A stretch of 64,000 nt of DNA from Polytrichum commune. Lineage: Eukaryota > Streptophyta > Polytrichopsida > Polytrichales > Polytrichaceae. A program made the position numbers and the translations under genes. Under the pieces are notes generated by a model. It was not told the origin of the DNA and ran no database searches. It was given only the letters and a program-made list of their open reading frames with translations. The stretch lies in NCBI GenBank assembly GCA_950295325.1, contig OX485806.1, positions 45,627,169 through 45,691,168 on the forward strand. The letters are read 5' to 3'. Positions 12,101 to 23,476 of the stretch are shown here, in pieces (within the stretch, counting starts at the first letter, position 1; every line of letters begins with the position of its first letter).

Positions 12101-15100
12101 ATCCAACAAATTACAAAATGTAAACATATGTGAGGTCCCGAGTGCAGAATCTAAGGGCCTGTCGGATCCGACATACCCCTCCTTGCCTCAAATCACAAAT
12201 CACACCCCTTACAAGCCTGCCCCAATTTTAGAATTCAAAAATTAAAGGTATATGGCCACTTTTCAGACCCCTTACAAGCATGCCCCTTCAGAGAATTCTC
12301 AAATAATTAAGCTATATGGCCTCAAATCAGGACCCTTATAAGCCTGCCCCAATCTTAGAAAATAGAAAATAAAGCTATATGGCTTATTTTCAGACCCCTT
12401 ACAGGCACTCCCAAAACCCGAAAATCAAAAATCTAAACCTACATGGCCTCAAATCATACCCCCAACAAGCATACCCCTTACGAGAATGTTTAAAACTCTA
12501 AAGCTACATAACCTCAAATCAGACCCCTTACAAGCCTCCCCCAATCTTAGAAATAAAAAACTAAAGATATATGGCCTCAAATCAGACCCCTTAAGAGCAT
12601 GCCCGAATCCAACAAATTACAAAATGTAAACATATGTGAGGTCCCGAGTTAAGAACCTAAGGGCCTGTCGGATCCGACAAACCCCCCCCCCTTCCCTGAA
12701 ATCACAAATCACGCCCCTTACAAGCCTCACCCTTCAAAGAATTCCCAAATATTAAAGGTATATGGCCTCTTTTCAGACCCCTTACAAGCATGCCCCTTAA
12801 GAGAATTCTCAAATAATTAAGCTATATGGCCTTAAATCAGGACCCCTTATAAGCATGTACCAATCTTAAAAATCAAAACTAAAGATATATGGCCTCAAAT
12901 CAGACCCCTTAAGAGCATGCCCGAATCCAACAAATCACAAAATGTAAACATATGTGAGGACCCGAGTACTGAAACTAAGGTCCTGTCGGATCCAACATAC
13001 CCCCCCACCCTTGCCTCAAATCACAAATCACGCCCCTTACAAGCCTCACCCTTCAAAGAATTCTCAAATAATTAAGCTTGCCCCAATCTTAGAAATCAAA
13101 AAATAAAGCTATATGGCCACTTTTCAGACCCCTCACAAGCATGCCAAAATCCAACAAATTACAAAATGTAAACATTTGTGAGGTCCCGAGTTCAGAACCT
13201 AAGGGCCTGTCGGATCCGACATACCCCCCCCCCTTGCCCCAAATCACAAATCACACCCCTTACAAGCCTGCCCCAATCTTAGAAATCAGAAATTAAAGCT
13301 ATATGGCCTCTTTTCAAACCCATTACAAGCATGCCCCTTCAGAGAATTCTCAAATAATTAAGCTATATGGTCTCAAATAAGGACCCCTTATAAGCCTGCC
13401 CCAATCTTAGAAAATAAAAAATAAAGCTATATGGCTTATTTTCAGACCCCTTAAAGGCACTCCCAAAACCCGAAAATCACAAATCTAAACCTACATGGCC
13501 TCAAATCATACCCCCAACAAGCATACCCCTCATGAGAATGTTTAAAAAGCTAAAGCTACACAACCTCAAATCAGACCCCTTACAAGCATACCCCTTCAGA
13601 GAATTTTCAAATAATTTAGCTATATGGCCTGAAATCAGAACCCCTTATAAGCCTGCACCAATCTTAAAAATCAAAAACTAAAGATATATGGCCTCAAATC
13701 AGACCCCTTAAGAGCATGCCCGAATCCAACAAATTACAAAATGTAAACATATGCGAGGACCCGAGTACTGAAACTAAGCTTCTGTCGGATCCGACAAGCC
13801 CCCCCCCCCTTGCCTCAAATCTCAAATCACACCCTTTACAAAACTCACCCTTCAAAGAATTCCCAAATATTAAAGATATATGGCCTCAAATCATACCACT
13901 TATAACCCTGCCCCAATCTTAGAAAACAAAAAATAAAGCTATGTGGCCTCTTTTCAGACCCCTTACAATCATGCCATTTCAAAGAATTCCCAAATATTAA
14001 AGCTATGTGGCCTCTTTTCAGACCCCTCACAAGCATGCCATTTCTGAGAATTCTCCAATATTAAAGCTATATGGCCTCAAATCAGACCACTTACAAGCCT
14101 GCCCCCATCTTAGAAATCCAAAAATAAAGCTATATGGTCTTTTTTTAGACCCCTTACAAGCATGGCAAAATCCAACAAATTACAAAATTTAAACATATGT
14201 GAGGTCCCGAGTTCTGAATCCAATGGCCTGTCGGAACCGACATACCCCCCTTTGCCTCAAATGAGACCTAAATCAAGGCCAAGATAAGTAATGAAGAGTT
14301 GAAAGGTAAGTAAGGATAAGGAGGATAGACGTACCCCTGCCCAGAACGCTGCTTTATTGAGCCAATGTTTCAAGTTGTCCTCGCTTGCATGACTTTTGGG
14401 AAACCGGATAGCTTCACGATTGAATCTTCCACTGTTCCACCACTTTAGCCAACGAACTTTATACTCTGGCTCCACAGCAGCTGTAGCAATGAGTTGCAAT
14501 TTCTCCAATGTCATCTCAATCTTTTGAGAATGGTGGGCGCTATAATGCTTAATAACCTGAAACAAATGACATCAAAATTGAAGGCGGAGTAAATTTCATA
14601 ACTACTCAAGCAATGAATGCGAGCAATACCGAAGGTATAATTCCGAAGGTGGTGACAAAGAAATTACCTCCTCCAGGAACTCTTTTCCAAGGGCCGGGTT
14701 TGCAATTGATTGTTGCTTGTTAAACTTATGCCCAAGTTCCTCAGTCGTCTTCTTTATTACAACGTCCAATACATCACTCAACCCCTTCTCTGACTGCTCC
14801 TCTAGAGGCACGTCCTCCTTGTAGATTTGGGTAGCCTCATCTACCGCATCGGCTATCTCTTGCTGTACATATACTCTCAATTGTTATATCATGACTAAGA
14901 ATAATGAATGTGAAGGAGAAGGTTGAGGAATTTGGAGTGACTTACATTGAAAATGAAAGACACCATAAGATCCTGAGTCAGTGGGTACCAAGGGCTCTTG
15001 GGGCCTCTGCTCTTGCACGCTTGGAATTGCTCGTGGGTCAATAATGGCTGGTAGTAGCTAAGATCATACGAACCGTATTTTTGAATGCGGTGTAGAGTGT

Positions 15101-15946
15101 GTACGAGGCTAGTTTCAACGTGTGCGGTCTTGTTAGCCCTGTTGCGGTTGAGACAAATGCCATTAGATTCCAATCAAAAAATGAAGGAAAAATAGATTTG
15201 AAAAACTATCATACTTACTTGTTGATGTCGTGCATTGCGTTAAAGACATCTCCACGCCCACCCGTTGTATCGAAGACGACACATTCTGGGCAACCATGCT
15301 TCTCGTACCAGAGTGCATTGTCCTTGTGATCTGATTCGATGCACTCTTTCCACGCAAGCAAGCGGTGGTTACCATCATACACGAAGAACATACATCCACT
15401 GAGGCTCATCAAGTCCTTATCCGCGCGCAAAAGAGACTCAAACTTATCATTTTCTGCACACCAAAGCTCTTCCCATTCACGCATGTCTTTCGCAGAAATG
15501 AATCGATTTTCTCCAGACTCATTTGTAGTAGACACATACAAAGTGGCAGACCCAGCTCGGTATCCAAATTGAAAAGCCGCCATGAGCTTTGTAACGTCGT
15601 TGCGTAGGGTTGGACGAACCAATGGCATGTGAATCAACCTGCAGAGGAGGATTCTCATAGAGGACTTTTCTACCGGTTGTATCCTCATGCCCTCAACAAC
15701 TGAGAAACTATCTTTCTTTAAATTGTGGCGAATCCGATACTCCATTGCACGAACACCCACATCCGGCTCTGGAAGAGAGCCGCATAATGGCATCACTGGT
15801 GTATGCGGTTCGCTACTACCTGGTGTAAGAACACTATTTCCAGCATATGAGAATGAAGACCCTTGCTCCCTCTGTTCCTCCCCACTAAAAGATGACCCAC
15901 CGCCAATGGGAACCCCAACATCCAATAACTCTCCATCCGCATCCAT
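9128..15946 (-). CDS. ParB/Srx-like domain plus methyltransferase-like protein
   Basis: Ten exons can be joined mostly in frame: 15219-15946, 14946-15138, 14668-14862, 14335-14556, 11128-11354, 10513-11038, 10455 to about 10010, about 10005-9787, 9490-9675 and 9128-9389, about 1,060 residues in all. Exon 1 holds FVYDGNHRLLAW, the G-N-H-R signature of the ParB N-terminal/sulfiredoxin-like fold. Exons 5-6 lead into a Lys-rich, probably nuclear basic stretch (KSKRRKRA, KKRAKKLK) and Pro-rich linkers. Exon 7 looks like a Rossmann methyltransferase core: DFVIADIPKN, a Gly-Ala-Leu strand (GALLFFHPDD) and FQVVLLVRA. The DPPY-type motif is altered to DIPK, so catalysis is doubtful. Two junctions (exons 7/8 and 8/9) do not keep frame under simple GT..AG rules. 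The start ATG follows a good acceptor, so a 5' UTR exon lies upstream. Function unknown; a DNA-binding or DNA-modifying role is inference. Confidence 0.6.
11360..14280. repeat. Satellite array 1, inside intron 4 of the ParB-like gene
   Basis: Degenerate tandem copies of TATATGGCCTCAAATCAGAC, CCCTTACAAGCATGCC and related phrases fill the 2,980-bp intron between 11355 and 14334. The longer unit with AAGGGCCTGTCGGATCCGAC followed by a C run recurs about every 200-600 bp. It is the same family as array 2, read in the same direction. The open frames it contains are repeat read-through. Confidence 0.9.
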
Positions 15947-16504
15947 CTGAACGATCTGCTGAAACAGAGGAGAAGCAGTCAAAAAACTTGCAAACATGAA
16001 AACAGTCAAATCAGACCCCTAACAACCATACTCCACTCCGAGAATTCTCAAAAATTAAAGCTAGATGGCCTCATATCAGGCCCCTCACAAGCATGCCCGA
16101 ATCTAAAAAATCTAAAATCTAAACCTACATGGCCGCCAATTAGACCCCTAATAAACATACCCCACTCCGAGAATTCTCAAAAATTGAAGCTATATGGCCT
16201 TAAATTAAACCCCTTACAAGAGTGCCCGAATCCCATAAATCAAAAATCAAAGCTATATGGCATCAAATTGGACCCCTTACAAGCATGCCTCAATCCCACA
16301 AATCACAATCCTAAGCCTACATGGCCTCATATTAGGCCCCATAGAGGCACGGCCAAATCTCAAAAATGCACAAAATTATAACAAATGTGAGGTCCCGAGA
16401 TGTGAGCCCAAGGGCCTGTCGGATCCGACACCCCCCCCCCTTGCCTCAAATCAAACCTCTACCTACAAGACCCCAATCCTAAAATTCCCAAAATTTCAAC
16501 CTAA

Positions 16505-18500
16505 ATGGCCTCAAATCAGAGCCTTCATAAGCATACCCCACTACTTGAATTCATAAATCTAAACCTACATGGCATCTCACTAGGCCCCCCTCAGGCACTC
16601 CCCAATCTCAAAAATATGATATTTATACCAAATGTGAGGAGCCCTGTTCTGAACCAAAGGGCCTGTCGGGTCCGACACCCCCCCCCCTTGCCTCAAATCA
16701 AACCTCTACCTACAAGACCCCAAACCTAAAATTCCCAAAATTTCAACCTAAATGGCCTCAAATCAGAGCCTTCATAAGCATACCCCACTACTTGAATTCA
16801 TAAATCTAAACCTACATGGCATCTCACTAGGCCCCTCTCAGGCACTCCCCAATCTCAAAAATATGATATTTATACCAAATGTGAGGAGCCCTGTTATGAA
16901 CCAAAGGGCCTGTCGGGTCCGACACCCCCCCCCCTTGCCTCAAATCAAACCTCTACCTACAAGACCCCAATCCTAAAATTCCCAAAATTTCAACCTAAAT
17001 GGCCTCAAATCAGAGCCTTCATAAGCATACCCCACTACTTGAATTCATAAATCTAAACCTACATGGCATCTCACTAGGCCCCTCTCAGGCACTCCCCAAT
17101 CTCAAAAATATGATATTTATACCAAATGTGAGGAGCCCTGTTCTGAACCCAAGGGCCTGTCGGGTCCGACCCCCCCCCCTTGCCTCAAATCAGACCTCTA
17201 CCTACAAGACCCCAAACCTAAAATTCCCAAAATTTCAACCTAAATGGCCTCAAATCAGAGCCTTCATAAGCATACCCCACTACTTGAATTCATAAATCTA
17301 AACCTACATGGCATCTCACTAGGCCCCTCTCAGGCACTCCCCAATCTCAAAAATATGATATTTATACCAAATGTGAGGAGCCCTGTTATGAACCAAAGGG
17401 CCTGTCGGGTCCGACACCCCCCCCCCTTGCCTCAAATCAAACCTCTACCTACAAGACCCCAATCCTAAAATTCCCAAAATTTCAACCTAAATGGCCTCAA
17501 ATCAGAGCCTTCATAAGCATACCCCACTACTTGAATTCATAAATCTAAACCTACATGGCATCTCACTAGGCCCCTCTCAGGCACTCCCCAATCTCAAAAA
17601 TATGATATTTATACCAAATGTGAGGAGCCCTGTTCTGAACCCAAGGGCCTGTCGGGTCCGACCCCCCCCCTTGCCTCAAATCAGACCTCTACCTACAAGA
17701 CCCCAAACCTAAAATTCCCAAATTTTCAACCTAAATGGCCTCAAATCAGAGCCTTCATAAGCATACCCCACTACTTGAATTCATAAATCTAAACCTACAT
17801 GGCATCTTACTAGGCCCCCCTCAGGCACTCCCCAATCTCAAAAATATGATATTTATACCAAATGTGAGGAGCCCTGTTCTGAACCAAAGGGCCTGTCGGG
17901 TCCGACACCCCCCCCTTGCCTCAAATCAAACCTCTACCTACAAGACCCCAATCCTAAAATTCCCAAATTTTCAACCTAAATGGCCTCAAATCAGAGCCTT
18001 CATAAGCATACCCCACTACTTGAATTCATAAATCTAAACCTACATGGCATCTCACTAGGCCCCTCTTAGGCACTCCCCAATCTCAAAAATATGATATTTA
18101 TACCAAATGTGAGGAGCCCTGTTCTGAACCAAAGGGCCTGTCGGGTCCGACACCCCCCCCCTTGCCTCAAATCAAACCTCTACCTACAAGACCCCAATCC
18201 TAAAATTCCCAAATTTTCAACCTAAATGGCCTCAAATCAGAGCCTTCATAAGCATACCCCACTACTTGAATTCATAAATCTAAACCTACATGGCATCTCA
18301 CTAGGCCCCTCTCAGGCACTCCCCAATCTCAAAAATATGATATTTATACCAAATGTGAGGAGCCCTGTTCTGAACCAAAGGGTCTGTCGGGTCCGACACC
18401 CCCCCCCCCTTGCCTCAAATCAGACCTCTACCTACAAGACCACAATCCTAAAATTCCCAAATTTTCAACCTAAATGGCCTCAAATCAGACCCTTCACAAG
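16505..18500. repeat. Sub-array of eight ~247-bp higher-order units
   Basis: Unit starts are at 16505, 16752, 16999, 17244, 17491, 17735, 17980 and 18226, so the period is 244-247 bp and copies are nearly identical. Each unit is two protomers (64 + 63 bp) plus a ~120-bp block with AAAGGGCCTGTCGGGTCCGA and a C run. Period differences come mainly from the length of the C run. Confidence 0.92.
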
Positions 18501-21320
18501 CATACCCCACTACTTGAAATCAACAAACTAATCCTACATGGCCTCTTATTAGCCCCTGTCAAGCATGTCCAAATCAAAATATTTTCAAAAATCAAAGTTA
18601 ATTGACCTCAAATCAGACCCCTCACATGCATTGCCACCTACCTGAAATCAACAAACTAACCCTACATGGCCTCTTATTAGCCCCTTCCAAGCATCACCAA
18701 ATCAAAATATTCTCAAAAATCAAACATAAATGGCCTCAAATCAGACCTCTTACAACCATACCCCACTACCTGAAATCAACAAACTAATCCTACATGGCCT
18801 CTTATTAGCCCCTGTCAAGCATGTCCAAATCAAAATGTTCTCAAAAATCAAAGCTAATTGACCTCAAATCAGACCCCTCACATGCATTGCCACCTACCTG
18901 AAATCAACAAACTAACCCTACATGGCCTCTTATTAGCCCCTGTCAAGCATGACCAAATCCAAATATTCTCAAAACTCAAAGCTAAATGGCCTCAAATCAG
19001 ACCCCCCACATGCATTCCCCCCTACCTAAAATCAACAAACTATGCCTACATGGCCTCTTATTAGCCCCTTTCAAGCATGACTAAATCCAAATATTATCAA
19101 AAATCAAAACCAAATGGCCTCAAATCAGACCCCTCACATGCATGCCTCAATCGCACAAGTCACAGATTAAACCTACATTGCCGCTTATTAGGCCCCTCTC
19201 AGGTACTCCCCACTCCCAAAATTTTGAAATTCATACCAATTGTGAGGTCCCCAGTTTGGAACATAAGGGCCTGTCGGATCCGACACCCCCCCCCTCACCT
19301 CAAATCATACCTCTACCTACAAGACCCCAATCCTAAAATTCCCAACATTTCAACCTAAATGGCCTCAACTCAGACCCTTCACAAGCATACCCCACTACCT
19401 GAAATCAACAAACTAACCCTACATGGCCTCTTATTAACCCCTCTCAAGCATGTCCAAATCAAAATATTCTCAAAAATCAAACATAAATGGCCTCAAATCA
19501 GACCTCTTACAACCATACCCCACTACCTGAAATCAACAAACTAATCCTACATGGCCTCTTATTAGCCCCTGTCAAGCATGACCAAATCCAAATATTCTCA
19601 AAAATCAAAGCTAAATGGCCTCAAATTAGACCCCTCACATGCATTCCCCCCTACCAAAAATCAACAAACTAAGCCTACATGGCCTCTTATTAGCCCCTTT
19701 CAAGCATGACTAAATCCAAATATTCTCAAAAATCAAAACCAAATGGCCTCAAATCAGACCCCTCACATGCATGCCTCAATCGCACAAGTCACAGATTAAA
19801 CCTACATTGCCGCTTATTAGGCCCCTCTCAGGTACTCCCCACTCCCAAAAATTTGAAATTCATACCAATTGTGAGGTCCCCAATTTGGAACATAAGGGCA
19901 TGTCGGATCCGACACCCCCCCCCCTCGCCTCAAATCAGACCTCTACCTACAAGACCCCAATCCTAAAATTCCCAACATTTCAACCTAAATGGCCTCAACT
20001 CAGACCCTTCACAAGCATACCCCACTACCTGAAATCAACAAACTAACCCTACATGGCCTCTTATTAGCCCCTGTCAAGCATGTCCAAATCAAAATATTCT
20101 CAAAAAACAAAGCTAATTGACCTCAAATCAGACCCCTCACATGCATTGCCCCCTACCTGAAATCAACAAACTAAGCCTACATGGCCTCTTATTAGCCCCT
20201 TTCAAGCATGACCAAATCCAAATATTCTCAAAAATCAAAACCAAATGGGCTCAAATCAGACCCCTCACATGCATGCCTCAATCGCACAAGTCACAGTCTA
20301 AACCTACATTGCCGCTTATTAAGCCCCTCTCAGGTACTCCCCACTCCCAAAAACCTGAAATTCATACCAAATGTGAGGTCCCCAGTTTGGAACCGAAGGG
20401 CCTGTCGGATCCGACACCCCCCCCCCTCGCCTCACATCAAACCTCTACCTACAAGACCCCAATCCTAGAATTCCCAACATTTCAACCTAAATGGCCTCTT
20501 ATTAGCCCCTTTCAAGCATGTCCAAATCCAAATATTCTCAAAAATCCAAGCTAAATGGCCTCAAATCATACCCCTCACATGCATTCCCCCCTACCTGAAA
20601 TCAACAAACTAAGCCTACATGGCCTCTCATTAGCCCCTTTCAAGCATCACCAAATCAAACTATTCTCAAAAATCAAACATAAATGGCCTCAAATCAGACC
20701 TCTTACAACCATACCCCACTACCTAAAATCAACAAACTAACCCTACATGGCCTCTTATTAGCCCCTTTCAAGCATGTCCAAATCCAAATATTCTCAAAAA
20801 TCCAAGCTAAATGGCCTCAAATCATACCCCTCACATGCATTCCCCCCTACCTGAAATCAACAAACTAAGCCTACATGGCCTCTCATTAGCCCCTTTCAAG
20901 CATCACCAAATCAAACTATTCTCAAAAATCAAACATAAATGGCCTCAAATCAGACCTCTTACAACCATACCCCACTACCTGAAATCAACAAACTAACCCT
21001 ACATGGCCTCTTATTAGCCCCTTTCAAGCATGTCCAAATCCAAATATTCTCAAAAATCCAAGCTAAATGGCCTCAAATCATACCCCTCACATGCATTCCC
21101 CCCTACCTGAAATCAACAAACTAAGCCTACATGGCCTCTCATTAGCCCCTTTCAAGCATCACCAAATCAAACTATTCTCAAAAATCAAACATAAATGGCC
21201 TCAAATCAGACCTCTTACAACCATACCCCACTACCTGAAATCAACAAACTAATCCTACATGGCCTCTTATTAGCCCCTTTCAAGCATGACTAAATCCAAA
21301 TATTCTCAAAAATCAAAACC
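18470..21320. repeat. Sub-array of 128-bp dimers and 256-bp tetramers
   Basis: Two 64-bp protomers (GGCCTCAAATCAGA- type and GGCCTCTTATTAGC- type) alternate, giving a 128-bp period, seen cleanly at 20555, 20683, 20811, 20939 and 21067. Between 20555 and 21250 the 256-bp tetramer is repeated with almost no change, which indicates recent amplification. Interspersed copies carry the palindrome and C run. Confidence 0.88.
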
Positions 21321-21934
21321 AAATGGCCTCAAATCAGACCCCTCACATGCATGCCTCAATCGCACAAGTCACAGACTAAACCTACATTGCCGCTTATTGG
21401 GCCCCTCTTAGGTACTCCCCACTCCCAAAAACCTGAAATTCATACCAAATGTGAGGTCCCCAGTTTGGAACCCAAGGGCCTGTCGGATCCGACACCCCCC
21501 CCCTCGCCTCAAATCAGACCTCTACCTACAAGACCCCAATCCTAAAATTCCCAAAATTTCAACCTTTATGGCCTCTAATCAGACCCCTCACAAGCATACC
21601 CCACTATCTGAAATCAAACATGTAAACCTACATGGCCTCTTTTCGGACCCCTTTCAACTATACCCTAATCCAACATTTCACAAAAATCTTATATATATTG
21701 CGTTAAATCAGACCCCTTTCAAGCATGCCTCAATCCCACAAGTCACAAACTAAACCTACATTGCCTCTTATTAGGCCCCTCTCAGGCACGACCCAATTCC
21801 ATAAATCTGAAAATTATAACAAATGTGAGGTCCCAAGTTATGGACCCAAGGGCATGTCGGATCTGACATACCCCCCCTTGCCTCAAATCAGACCCCTAAC
21901 TACCATGCCGCTCTCCCAGAAGTTGAGAATCTAG

Positions 21935-23470
21935 CAATTAGCAAACAAAAACATCATATTAAACCTCTATCATGATAACCCCAAGACCAGAAAGCAAAAA
22001 AATAGGCCTTTGCGAGGTTCTGAAGCTGGCTCACAATTGTCTCTCACCTCAGACCTCTCCACAGGGCGACCACTGCCCTTCCCTCCAGTCACTCCCCCTC
22101 TCCAAATCGTGGCTGCAACCCTGTGCGCTGAGTGAATTCCTTGTATGCGGTGCAAGACCCTAGTTCTGATTTCCGTTGTAATTCGGTGGACGACGGTATG
22201 TTACTGCTGTGGCAGTCTTGTTCCCTTCCGACTAGCTCATTGTGACCACCCGTTGGATGGTGAGTTCTTTTACGGGCCCACTCTTGCTGCCTTCTCTATC
22301 TCACAAAGACAACCCCTAAATTCTAGTGCATATATGTATACATCGACTTGAGGTCCATACCTGTGTCTCGGAAATTCTCGATAGTTCATGTGATATTTGG
22401 ACCTCCACTTTTCTGGTCGTACCCACTCCAGCTTCCCTCCTAGCTATGTCTTCACCACGATTACTCTTCTTGTCATAATTCTAGACCTTGATCGTGTGCG
22501 GTTTGGGGAGAATTCCAATGCCTTGACTGTGATGTTTAAGCCATCATATTGTTGTTTTTGTTGTCTCATCCTAGAAACCCTTATTTGTTTCCTGCTTGAG
22601 AAAAGTGCCTTCCTCCTCCTCTTTGCCTTTGGTTTCACTAACTCTAGCGGCGAAGACCCTGTCATGTAACTGAATCCACTTCGCAAATTCTACACTACCC
22701 TCCTTTGTGAACATCGCTATATCAATGTATGTGTCTCGCCTGGATTACATCTACACTAATATTCCATCTCATAATCTCCTTCCCATAATGTCGATGTATT
22801 TTGATTACAATCTAATTGCTATATACATATAAGGAATCATCGAAAGGAACACTTATAGAATGAACACAAATGTTTAATAACATTTATTGAAATAATCCAG
22901 TGCAAATCTAAATATGAGGAGCATCATGCGTTATAAAAATACATATTTTATTACAAATGATAATACATAATTCAAGCTAAACAACAAGAAATAAATAATT
23001 TGTATAGCCATAAATTGACGAGACTCTTCCCACTAAACTAACCTATTCTTGCTTCTCCTTAAATTTGAATGCTCTGCCCTTTCCCATTTGAAGCCTCCAC
23101 TAAAAAATTAACACTTTCCTTTAGGGTGTCCCTTACATCCACTAAATGGTTCACGTGGTCTCTGGTGTATTTATAATTACGGCACTCGGCATTCAGCCTC
23201 ATGTTTGTTCTTAATATATCTACATTGGATTGGCATTTGTTCATGACTAACTTAAGTAATTGTTGCATTGCATTTTCAGTTCTTAATCATGTTGCTATCA
23301 TGAGTCCGCTTATTATTCCACTACTAATCCAAGTCTGCGCCGTCTTTCATAGATTCCATCTTGCCATGACCTTCTAACCACATCACTATATACACCGCCC
23401 CACTTTCTACTCAACTTAAGTCCATTGCCCATTTGGCCACTCCCTTCTGTGTACTTGCATTTACATTCCT
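21935..23470. other. Central spacer between the two divergent genes of the element
   Basis: No recognisable gene. The stretch should contain the start regions of the leftward ParB-like gene and the rightward transposase, but I cannot point to a promoter motif. A minus-strand open frame at 23059-23268 (69 residues, including YKYTRDHVNHLVDVRDTLKE) has protein-like composition and could be a small exon. Confidence 0.35.
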
Positions 23471-23476
23471 TCTACA

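Larger units (their letters stand above)
11756..21868. promoter_or_regulatory. Recurring 14-bp palindrome TGTCGGATCCGACA, about 21 copies
   Basis: Perfect copies start at 12160, 12666, 13208, 13783, 16417, 19272, 19901, 20403 and 21481. One-base variants start at 11756, 12984, 14229 and 21855. Eight copies in the ~247-bp sub-array read TGTCGGGTCCGACA (for example 16664 and 16911), which breaks only the centre. Nearly all are preceded by GGGCC or similar and followed by a run of about 6-11 C. Whether a protein binds them is not shown by sequence; the comparison with parS sites is inference. Confidence 0.5.
16015..21930. repeat. Satellite array 2, upstream of the ParB-like exons
   Basis: About 5.9 kb of tandem repeat built on a 63-64 bp protomer that starts TGGCCTCAAATCAGACCCCT or TGGCCTCTTATTAGCCCCT. 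Protomers are organised into higher-order units of about 247 bp and 128 bp, listed separately. The right edge fades into unique sequence near 21930. Confidence 0.9.

Noticed and set aside
16505..21252. Regularly spaced repeats that could be mistaken for a CRISPR array.
   Set aside because: Units are contiguous with no unique spacers, periods are 64-247 bp, and the context is eukaryotic.
16184..21934. Many similar plus-strand open frames of 60-145 codons (MASNQSLHKHTPLLEF- type).
   Set aside because: They are read-through of the tandem satellite; the same text recurs in shifted frames because 64 is not a multiple of three, and stop positions follow the repeat period.
22145..22686. Opposed frames at 22145-22351, 22397-22669 and 22444-22686.
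   Set aside because: Both strands are open and neither shows motifs; kept only as spacer.
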